A stretch of DNA of 64,000 nt from CAVRRZ01 sp963723745 (GTDB lineage Bacteria > Actinomycetota > Actinomycetes > Mycobacteriales > Geodermatophilaceae), in NCBI GenBank assembly GCA_963723745.1, contig CAVRRZ010000004.1, positions 434,001 to 498,000 on the forward strand, read 5' to 3'. This document shows, in pieces, positions 56,456 through 64,000 of the stretch (positions within the stretch are counted from its first letter, which is position 1; each line of letters opens with the position of its first letter). The position numbers and the translations under genes were made by a program. The notes under the pieces were generated by a model, which saw nothing but the letters and a program-made list of their open reading frames with translations, was not told the DNA's origin and did no database searches.

Positions 56456-56758
56456 GAGTCCCGCTGGTAGCTGGCCCAGAGGCCGTAGGCGTGCAGCCGG
56501 CTGGTGTCGTGCTCCATCCGCTCCCGCGGGCCCGAGCTGACGATCGCCTTGCCCTCGTGGTGCACCTGGAGCATCAGCGTCGGTCGCCGTCGGCTCGTCG
56601 TAGCCGAACAGCTCCTGCAGCACGAAGGTCACGTAGTTCATCAGGTTGACCGGGTCGTTCCAGACGATGGTCACCCACGGACGGTCGAGGTCGTGCTCCT
56701 CGTCGACCGTGGTGTCCGGCGTCCGTTCCGGCGCGAGCGGTCCGGCCACGGCGTCCAC
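56452..56758 (-). CDS. clpS: ATP-dependent Clp protease adaptor ClpS (one frameshift)
   Basis: Delivers N-degron proteins to ClpAP/ClpCP. About 101 residues. PWVTIVWNDPVNLMNYVTFV, LQELFGYDEPTATD, and after one extra base near 56585, LMLQVHHEGKAIVSSGPRER and EHDTSRLHAYGLWAS. NDPVN is the N-degron-pocket loop. GTG at 56758; 44 bases from the divergent pncB, as in Rv1330c/Rv1331. Confidence 0.94.
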
Positions 56759-56802
56759 CTTAGGACGCCGGTCCGACGGCCGTCCGCCTACGCTTCCCGA
56801 TC

Positions 56803-58113
56803 ATGCCGACGACCGGACTGCCCGCACGGCTCCCGCGCTGCTCACCGACCGGTACGAGCTGACCATGGTCGCCGCGGCGCTGGCCGACGGCACCGCCGAC
56901 CGGGACTGCGTCTTCGAGGTCTTCGCCCGTCGGCTGCCGCACGGCCGCCGGTACGGCGTGGTCGCCGGCACCGGCCGCTTCGCTCGAGGCCCTCCCCGCA
57001 CTTCCGGTTCGGCGACGACGAGCTGCGCGCGCTCCGCGACGCAGGGGCTGACCGACCCAGCGGCTGCTGGACTGGCTGGCCGACTTCCGCTTCAGCGGCG
57101 ACATCGACGGCTACGCCGAGGGCGAGCTGTACTTCCCCGGCTCGCCGGTGCTGACCGTGCGGGCGTCCTTCGCCGAGGGCGTGCTGCTGGAGACCCTCGC
57201 CCTCTCGGTGCTCAACCACGACAGCGCGATCGCCTCGGCCGCCGCCCGCATGGTCGCTGCCGCCTGCGAGCGCCCCTGCATCGAGATGGGCTCCCGGCGC
57301 ACCCACGAGGAGGCCGCGGTCGCCGCTGCCCGCGCCGCCTACCTCGTCGGCTTCGCCTCCACCTCGAACCTCGAGGCCGGCCGCCGCTACGGCGTCCCGA
57401 CCACCGGCACCAGCGCGCACGCGTTCACGCTGCTGCACGACGACGAGGAGTCCGCCTTCCGGGCCCAGGTGGCCGCCCTCGGCAGTCGGGACGACGCTGC
57501 TGGTCGACACCTACGACGTCGAGCAGGGCATCCGGACGGCGGTCGAGGTCGCCGGGCCCCGAGCTGGGCGCCATCCGGCTGGACTCCGGCGACCTGCCGA
57601 CGCTCGCCACCCGCGCCCGCGAGCTGCTCGACGAGCTCGGCGCGACGAGGACCCGGATCGTCGTCACCAGCGACCTCGACGAGTACGCCATCGCCGGCCT
57701 CATGGCCGCCCCGGTCGACGGCTACGGCGTCGGCACGTCGCTGGTCACCGGCTCCGGCGCCCCGACGGTGGGCATGGTCTACAAGCTGGTCGAGCGCGAC
57801 GGCGTGCCGGTGGCCAAGAAGTCCGAGGGCAAGATCTCGGTCGGCGGGCGCAAGACCGCCGTCCGCCGGCACGACGCGACGGCACCGCGACCGCCGAGGT
57901 GGTCAGCAGCGGCCCCGTCGAGCCGCGCGCGACGGCGACCGCGACCTCGTCGTCCCCCTGGTCAAGGGCGGGCAGCTGATCGACCCGGCCGACCCCGTGC
58001 CGAGGCCCTGGCCCGCGCGCGGGCGCACCACGCGCGAGGTGCGGGCGGCGCTGCCGCAGGAGGCGTGGGCGCTGTCCCGCGGGGAGCCGGCGTTGGACAC
58101 GGTGACCGCCTGA
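56803..58113 (+). CDS. pncB: Nicotinate phosphoribosyltransferase (many frameshifts)
   Basis: NAD salvage: nicotinate + PRPP to nicotinate mononucleotide. About 430 residues over at least six breaks. Readable parts: LLTDRYELTMVAAALADGTA, RRLPHGRRYGVVAGTGR, LNHDSAIASAAARMV, EMGSRRTHEEAAVAAARAAY, LVGFASTSNLEAGRRYG, VPTTGTSAHAFTLLHDDEE, AIRLDSGDL and KKSEGKISVGGRK. ATG at 56803. Followed 45 bases on by pncA, so the pair makes nicotinate from nicotinamide and then uses it. Confidence 0.93.
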
Positions 58114-58158
58114 GAGCCTGTCGCTCGGAGCTCCGTCCGAGGGCAGCGAAGGGTGGAC

Positions 58159-58733
58159 ATGGCCCGCGCGCTGATCGTCGTCGACGTGCAGAACGACTTC
58201 TGCGAGGGCGGCAGCCTCGCCGTGGCCGGGGGCGCGGCGGTCGCCGACCGCGATCAGCGAGCACCTGCGGACGGCGGGCGGCGGGTACGCCCACGTCGTC
58301 GCCACCCGGGACCACCACGTCGACCCGGGCGGGCACTTCGCCGAGCACCCCGACTTCCTCGACACCTGGCCGGCGCACTGCGTCGTGGGCACCGACGGGC
58401 GTCGAGCTGCACGCGGCTCTCGACCGCGGCCCGCTGGAGGCGGTCTTCGACAAGGGCGAGCACGCGGCCGCCTACTCCGGCTTCGAGGGGGCGGCCGACG
58501 GCGTGCCGCTGGCCGACTGGCTGCGGGCACGGGACGTGGACGCCGTCGACGTCGTGGGCATCGCCACCGACCACTGCGTGCGGGCGACCGCCCTCGACGC
58601 GGTCGGGCACGGGTTCGCCACCCGCGTGCTGCTGGACCTCACCGCCGGGGTCGCCGAGGCCAGCACCGAGGCCGCCCTCGACCAGCTGCGGGCCGCCGGG
58701 GTCGAGCTGGAGGGCCGGGTCCACCGCCCCTGA
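58159..58733 (+). CDS. pncA: Nicotinamidase (two frameshifts)
   Basis: Hydrolyses nicotinamide to nicotinate; in mycobacteria it also activates pyrazinamide. About 190 residues: ALIVVDVQNDFCEGGSLAV with the catalytic Asp, TRDHHVDPGGHFAEHPDFLD (metal ligands), WPAHCVVGT and VVGIATDHCVRATALDA with the catalytic Cys. Breaks near 58255 and 58400. The stop lies inside the hairpin at 58732. Confidence 0.94.
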
Positions 58734-58759
58734 CGGCACTTATGGCCATAAAGGCCGTC
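58732..58759. terminator. Hairpin between convergent pncA and serB
   Basis: 14-base arms with two mismatches meeting at TATGG|CCATA. It covers the pncA stop and ends nine bases before the serB stop, so it can serve both strands. Shares CACTTATGGCCATAA with the palindrome at 16226. Confidence 0.8.
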
Positions 58760-58767
58760 GCGGGGGG

Positions 58768-60042
58768 CTACTGCTTCGCGTCGAGGACCTCGTCGCGGGT
58801 GAAGCCGAGCACCTGCAGGACGGCGTCGAGGTAGGGCTGGTTCAGCGCGGTGTGCGCCTGCTCGCGGACGAACGGGCTTGGCGTTGAACGCGATGCCCAG
58901 GCCCGCGGCGTTGAGCATGTCGAGGTCGTTGGCGCCGTCGCCGACCGCGACCGTCTGATCCAGCGGGATGCCGTACTGCGGCGGCGAACCGCTCCAGCGC
59001 CCGCGCCTTGCCCGGCGCGGTCGACGATCTCGCCGACCAGCCCGCCGGTCAGCCTGCCGTCGGCCACCTCGAGGGTGTTGGCCGCGGCGAAGTCGAGGCC
59101 GAGCAGTCTCGGCGAGCGGGTCGGTGATCTGGGTGAAGCCACCGCTGACGATGCCGCAGCGGAAGCCGAGCCGCTGCAGCGTGCGGATCAGGGTGCGCGC
59201 GCCCGGCGTGAGCACGAGCGCCTCCCGCACCTCGTCGAGCACCTCGACCGGCAGGCCCGGCGAGCACGCCGACCCGGGCGCGCAGCGACTCGGCGAAGTC
59301 CAGCTCCCCGTTCATGGCGGCGGCGGTGATCCGGGCGACCTCGGCGGCCCGGCCGGCCCGCGCCGCCAGCTCGTCGATCACCTCGCCGCGTACGAGGGTC
59401 GAGTCGACGTCGAGGACGATCAGCCGCTTGCTGCGCCGGGCCAGGCCCACCTGCTCGACGGCGATGTCGGCGCCGGTCGTCGGCCGCGACCGTGGCCAGC
59501 CCGGTGCGCAGCGGCGGTCGCCTCGGCGCCCGAGACGGTGAGCTCGAAGCTGGTGACCGGGTAGTCCGACAGCCGCCGGATCGCGTCGATGTTGCCGCCG
59601 ATGCCGCGATCGCGCGGGCGGCACCGGCCACGGCGTCCGGAGGGACCGGCCGGCCGAGGACGATCACGTGGTGCGGGCGGCCCGCACGGGCGCCGGGGCA
59701 TCCGTCGGCACCGTCGCCGACTCGACGCTGCACCCGCATGCCCGTGTCGGCCGCGACGGCGTCGGCCAGCGGCCTTCAGCCGGCCGAGGAGCGTCGACCT
59801 CGTCGGCGGTGCCGTCCCCGGCGCCGACGCCGACGACGACACCGAGCACCAGATGGCCGTGCACCACGACCTGCTCGACGTCGAGCACCTCCACCGTCGG
59901 CCGCCCCGTCGGCGAGGGCCGCGAACAGCCGGGCGGTGACGCCGGGCCGGTCCTCGCCCGTGACCGTCAGCAGCGCCCGGGGCGCGGGGCGGCGGTAGCG
60001 GTGCGGGAGTCCGGGGGGTGGGATCGAGCGGCACCCGGCCAT
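58768..60042 (-). CDS. serB: Phosphoserine phosphatase with N-terminal ACT domains (many frameshifts)
   Basis: Last step of serine synthesis. About 410 residues across eight or more breaks. ACT domain start ALLTVTGEDRPGVTARLFAA and VEVLDVEQVVVHGHLVLGVV; a second ACT region near SDYPVTSFELTVSG; HAD motif I as LIVLDVDSTLVRGEVIDEL, motif II in GIVSGGFTQITDPLAE, motif III in VAVGDGANDLDML. The double-ACT layout matches mycobacterial SerB2. ATG at 60042. Confidence 0.93.
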
Positions 60043-60175
60043 CGTGCCGCACCGCGGTGCGCCGTCCGTCCATCGGCCCCGATCGCCCCGGTGCGCGGCT
60101 GTTGCCGCTCCTGCGCCCGGACATGCCGCACGAGCGGCGTCAGGCGCGCACGAGCGGCCGTGAGGGGCGGACGAC

Positions 60176-60210
60176 GGACGCCCCGCCGGCCGATGGCCTG
60201 CGGGGCGTCC
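60176..60210. terminator. 11-bp hairpin after ctaD
   Basis: GGACGCCCCGC and GCGGGGCGTCC with a 13-base loop, 14 bases past the ctaD stop on the minus strand. Confidence 0.8.
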
Positions 60211-60223
60211 GGAGGGTTGCCTC

Positions 60224-61983
60224 TTACGTCGGGTCGGGGTCGTTCGGGCCCTGGCGCGGACCCTGGCCGCCCACGAGCTCGGTCGGCGTAGGGCTCGTGC
60301 CGCTTGCCGGCGTGCGCCTCGTCCTGGAGCCGCTGCCGCAGGTGCGGGTAGTGCGCCTCGAACGCCGGACGCTCGGAGCGGATCCGCGGGATCTCGACGA
60401 AGTTGTGCCGCGGCGGCGGCGACGAGGTCGCCCACTCCAGCGAGTTGCCGTGACCCCAGGGGTCGTCGCGCAGCGCCAGCTGCCCGTACTTCCACGACTG
60501 TCACGACGTTGTAGAGGAACGGGATGATCGAGGCGCCCAGGATGAACGAGAAGATCGTCGAGATCGTGTTCAGCGTGGTGAACCCGTCGCCGGCCAGGTA
60601 GTCGACGTAGCGGCGCGGCATGCCCTCGTTGCCCAGCCAGTGCTGGATCAGGAACGTCCCGTGGAAGCCGATGAAGGTCATCCAGAACTGCAGCTTGCCC
60701 AGCCGCTCGTCCATCATCCGGCCGCACATCTTCGGGAACCAGAAGGAGATCCCGGCGTAGGCGGCGAACACGACCGTGCCGAACACGACGTAGTGGAAGT
60801 GGGCGACGACGAAGTACGAGTCGGTGACGTGCCAGTCCAGCGGCGGGCGAGGCCAGCAGAACGCCGGTCAGGCCGCCGAGCAGGAAGGTGACCATGAAGC
60901 CGATCGACCACAGCATCGGCGTCTCGAAGGTCAGCTGCCCCCGCCACATGGTGCCGATCCAGTTGAAGAACTTGATGCCGGTCGGCACGGCGATCAGGTA
61001 GGTCAGGAAGGCGAAGAACGGCAGCAGCACGGCGCCGGTGGCGTACATGTGGTGCGCCCAGACCGCCAGCGAGAGGAAGCCGATCGCCAGCGTCGCGAAG
61101 ACCATGCCCTTGTAGCCGAACAGCGGCTTGCGGCTGAACACCGGGATGATCTCGGTGATGATGCCGAAGAACGGCAGCGCGATGATGTAGACCTCGGGGT
61201 GGCCGAAGAACCAGAACAGGTGCTGCCACAGCATCGCCCCGCCGTTCTCCTCCGCAGTAGATCAGCGCGCCGAGGTTGCGGTCGGCGAGCAGCGCGAACA
61301 GGGCGGCGGTCAGGATCGGGAAGGCCAGCAGGATCAGCACGCTGGTGACCAGCGCGTTCCAGGTGAAGATCGGCATCCGGAACAGCGTCATGCCCGGGGC
61401 GCGCAGGCAGACGATCGTGGCGATGAAGTTGACGCCACCGAGGATGGTGCCCAGACCGCTCGACCGCCAGGCCGGCGATCCACAGGTTGCCCCCGGCGCC
61501 CGGCGAGTGCACCGACGTTGGACAGCGGCGTGTAGGCGGTCCAGCCGAAGTCGGCCGCGCCACCTGGGGTCAGGAAGCCCGAGAGCACGATCAGGCTGCC
61601 GAAGAGGAACAGCCAGAACGACAGGGCGTTCAGCCGCGGGAACGCGACGTCCGGCGAGCCGATCTGCAGCGGCATGATCAGGTTCGCGAAGGCGAAGAAC
61701 AGCGGCGTCGCGAACAGCAGCAGCATCACCGTGCCGTGCATCGTGAACAGCTGGTTGTACTGCTCCGGCGACAGGAACTGCATGCTCCGGCCGCGCCAGC
61801 TCGGCCCGCATGAGCATGGCCATGAGGCCACCGGCGATGAAGAACACGAACGACGGCGACCAGGTACATCAGGCCGATGGTCTTGTGGTCGGTGGTCCGC
61901 AGCAGGTTGGAGAGCCGCGAACCCTTCTCGACCGCGCGAGCCGGGCTGGGCCGACTCACGATCGGTGCCGGTGCGATCGTCAC
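60224..61983 (-). CDS. ctaD: Cytochrome c oxidase subunit I (several frameshifts)
   Basis: Catalytic heme-copper subunit of the aa3 terminal oxidase, in the inner membrane. About 585 residues when joined. Heme a ligand region NQLFTMHGTVMLLLF, WQHLFWFFGHPEVYIIALPF (Cu-B His and cross-linked Tyr), MYATGAVLLPFFAFLTYLIA and VAHFHYVVFGTVVFA (heme a3/a ligands). Breaks near 60500, 60850, 61250, 61460, 61515, 61795 and 61860. GTG at 61983; TAA stop. Surely functional in life. Confidence 0.95.
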
Positions 61984-62103
61984 GTCGGCGAGCTTAGCCC
62001 GTGACCCCGTGGCGTCTCACGACCACCGGTTCGGGCACGCCGTAGGCGCCGTCGCCTGCGCGGTTGCACGCGGAGACGGCCCCCGCCCGGGGTCGTCCGA
62101 GGC

Positions 62104-62971
62104 TCAGCCGCCCCGGCGGTACCCGCCGATGCGGACCGCCACGGTGACCTCCACCGGCTCGGGCAGCCCGGCCACCGCCGCGGCCAGCTCGCTCCGCGTC
62201 CGGTGCCGGGCGTGCGGTCCCATGCCCACCAGCGTCGACGGACGTCGTGGTGCCCCAGGCGCAGGCGGGCCGCGTGGCGGGCCGACCCCTCGGACGTCAG
62301 GTGCGGCTCCAGCGCCGGCGGCCAGCCGGGCCTCCTTGTCCGGGTCGACCCGCAGCAGTCCGAGCGGGCCGACGAGCTCGGCCAGGTGGTCCGGCTCGGG
62401 CGTGGCCACGACCAGCCGGCCCCCGGGAGCGAGCACCCGCGCGATCTCCGGCCCGTTGCGCGGCGCGAAGACGACGAGCACGCGGTCCAGCACGCCGTCC
62501 CGGACGGGCAGCCGCGCCCAGGTGTCCGCGACGACCGCCATGGCGCGGGGATGCGCCCGCGCCGCCCGTCGGGCGGCGTAGCGGGAGGAGTCGAGGACGA
62601 CGCCGACGCTCGCGGGCGACCGGTCCAGCACCCCGGCCAGGTGGTGGCCGGTGCCGCCACCGAGGTCGAGCACCGTGCGAGGTGGGGCACCGGCCGGCGG
62701 GGCGCCGGCCAGCACGGCGTCGCCCAGCGCCTCGGTGAGCCCGGCGTAGTGACCGGCCGAGAGGAACGTCGACGCGGTCGGCGACCATGGCCGCGTCGTC
62801 CCCGGACGGCGGCCGGTGTCCCGGCGGCAGCAGCGTGACGTGCCCCTGCCGGGCCCGGTCGAAGGCGTGCCCCGCTGCGCACCCCAGCCCGGCGTCCGCG
62901 ACGGCCAGCGCACCACCGCAGACCGGGCAGGCGAGCAGGTCCACGGCCGCGGGTGGCAGCGGTGGGCTCAC
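62104..62971 (-). CDS. RlmA-like 23S rRNA (guanine-N1) methyltransferase (two frameshifts)
   Basis: SAM-dependent methyltransferase with an N-terminal zinc knuckle: LLACPVCGGALAV then CAAGHAFDRARQGHVTLLP, the RlmA signature. The Rossmann part has VLDLGGGTGHHLAGVLD and PRNGPEIARVLAPGGRLVVA. About 288 residues. Breaks near 62775 and 62325. GTG at 62971 overlaps the stop of the MFS gene (GTGA). RlmAII-type members in producers give macrolide resistance; that cannot be judged here. Confidence 0.87.
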
Positions 62972-64000
62972 GCCGCGCTCCCGACGGGGGCCGTCCGCCG
63001 CTCGATCGTCCGGCCGGGCACCAGCGGCACCGCGGCCGCCGCACCGAGCACCCCGAGGCCGAAGGCCGTCGCGTATCCGGCGCCCGCGTCGATCAGCAGC
63101 CCCGCCAGCGGCACCGTGGCGACGGCGAACACGTGCTGCGCGGTGTTGTGCGCGCCGAGCGCCCGACCCGCCCACGCGCTGCCGGCCTGCTCGGCGACGG
63201 AGGTGAAGGCCACGCCGTTGGGGCTGACGGTCACGACCGAGGCCAGGACGACCGCCGCGGCGGCGACGGCCGGGGGCAGCACCTCGGGCGTCAGCGCCGC
63301 GGCCAGCGCCAGCACGGCGACCGCGACCGCGACCGCACCGGCGAGCCCCCGCAACGGGCCGACCCGGCTGCCGGCGCGGTCGGACCAGGCGCCCGAGCCC
63401 AGCCGCGCCAGCGCTCCCCCGCCCTGGGCGGCCGCCAGCAGCGAGCCCGCCGCCGCCGCGCCCCATCCGGCACCCCGCACCAGGAAGTCGAACGCGAAGG
63501 CCGCCACGGCGAACTGCGGCACCACCAGCAGCGCGCCCGCGGCGTGCAACCGCCAGAGCACCGGCGTCCGGTACGGCGACGCCGTGGGAGGCGCACCCGC
63601 CGGCCGCGCCGGCCGCTCGGGGTCGCGGACGAGCGCGCCGATGAGGACGGCGGTGGCCGCGCACAGCAGCGCGAGCACGGCGAACGCGCGCCCCGTCCCG
63701 CCGTCGGCCAGCCGCGGAAGGGTGAGGGCGGCCAGCCCGACACCCAGGGGCTGCCCGGTCTGCCGGATCCCCATGGCCAGGCCGCGCTGACGTGGCGGGA
63801 ACCAGCCGAGCACCAGCCGCCCGCTGGCCGCGTGCACCGACGCCGTGCCACAGCCGGCCAGGAAGAGCCACCCCCCGGTCACCACCGGGGACGACGACGC
63901 GGCGGCTCCGCCGAGCGCGAGGGCCCCGATGCCCAGGCCCGCCGTGAGGACGACGCGCTCGCCGAACCGGTCGGCCAGCGCCCCCCAGCCGATCAACGTG
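62968..64000 (-). CDS. MFS transporter, 5' part outside the window
   Basis: At least 343 residues of an MFS permease; the N-terminal helices and start codon lie beyond position 64000. The first visible motif is GWGALADRFGERVVL (loop 2-3), then RLVLGWFPPRQRGLAMGIRQ, typical of NarK/oxalate-formate-like porters, and nine or more further helices. Coupled to the rRNA methyltransferase by a GTGA overlap. Confidence 0.82.
   Translation of the reverse strand, partial: TLIGWGALADRFGERVVLTAGLGIGALALGGAAASSSPVVTGGWLFLAGCGTASVHAASGRLVLGWFPPRQRGLAMGIRQTGQPLGVGLAALTLPRLADGGTGRAFAVLALLCAATAVLIGALVRDPERPARPAGAPPTASPYRTPVLWRLHAAGALLVVPQFAVAAFAFDFLVRGAGWGAAAAGSLLAAAQGGGALARLGSGAWSDRAGSRVGPLRGLAGAVAVAVAVLALAAALTPEVLPPAVAAAAVVLASVVTVSPNGVAFTSVAEQAGSAWAGRALGAHNTAQHVFAVATVPLAGLLIDAGAGYATAFGLGVLGAAAAVPLVPGRTIERRTAPVGSAA

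Overview
This is a 64 kb stretch of a very high-GC actinobacterial chromosome. GTG starts are common, genes often overlap as GTGA or ATGA, and the gene content (CysO/Mec/CysM sulfur transfer, LigD-type polymerase, L,D-transpeptidase, an RNase PH/RdgB/MurI neighbourhood like that of Mycobacterium) fits Actinomycetia. My best guess is a member of Geodermatophilaceae (Blastococcus/Modestobacter/Geodermatophilus). That is inferred from overall character, not from a marker gene. There is no prophage, insertion sequence, CRISPR array or rRNA operon. Two tRNAs are present (Lys-CTT, Leu-TAG).

Layout. 0-5 kb: a chemotaxis receptor, a BNR-repeat/MoaD pair, a membrane-anchored coiled-coil protein and an L,D-transpeptidase lipoprotein. 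5.3-14.4 kb: tRNA-Lys, a secreted CocE-type hydrolase, two MFS transporters, a two-domain K+ channel/TrkA protein with a small membrane partner, and a flavin monooxygenase. 14.5-17.2 kb: proline catabolism (proline dehydrogenase, then P5C dehydrogenase). 17.3-24.4 kb: heme oxygenase, polysaccharide deacetylase, a secreted subtilase with a striking 17-fold GLSWS tail, and a membrane GGDEF-EAL protein behind a leader ORF and three hairpins. 24.4-38 kb: idi, an SDR, then the complete aerobic phenylacetyl-CoA pathway entry: paaABCDE on one strand, divergent paaK-paaR-paaZ on the other, with two near-identical PaaR-type operators in the shared promoter region. These are followed by an epoxide-hydrolase-like enzyme, a guanidino-group deiminase-like protein and an AAHS-type transporter. 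38-41 kb: a cupin remnant, a HhH mini-gene, a MerB-like protein split by an in-frame amber codon, and an ArsR-MFS pair with a 24-bp palindromic operator. 41-46.5 kb: STAS and EAL proteins, a TetR regulator, DUF427, DUF3618, tRNA-Leu and an aldo/keto reductase.

46.5-59 kb carries the block known from M. tuberculosis as Rv1330c-Rv1341 (pncB, clpS, DUF2017, mec, cysO, cysM, murI, Rv1339-like phosphodiesterase, rph, rdgB), in the same order but interrupted by local insertions (MFS, LigD-Pol, DUF4262, bcp, yjbQ). pncA and serB follow. 60-64 kb: ctaD (cytochrome oxidase subunit I), an RlmA-like methyltransferase and a partial MFS gene running off the end.

A key caveat is quality. About 20 otherwise well-conserved genes, including essential ones (ctaD, murI, serB, clpS, cysM), carry one to many single-base frameshifts, mostly net +1. 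They are concentrated at 14.6-17 kb, 25.9-31.2 kb, 41.7-44.1 kb and 48-62.8 kb. Long intact genes elsewhere show this is regional. I read it as sequencing or assembly error, so those genes are annotated as full spans across the breaks. Intergenic DNA is unusually rich in long inverted repeats at gene ends, some sharing a sequence core, and these are reported separately.
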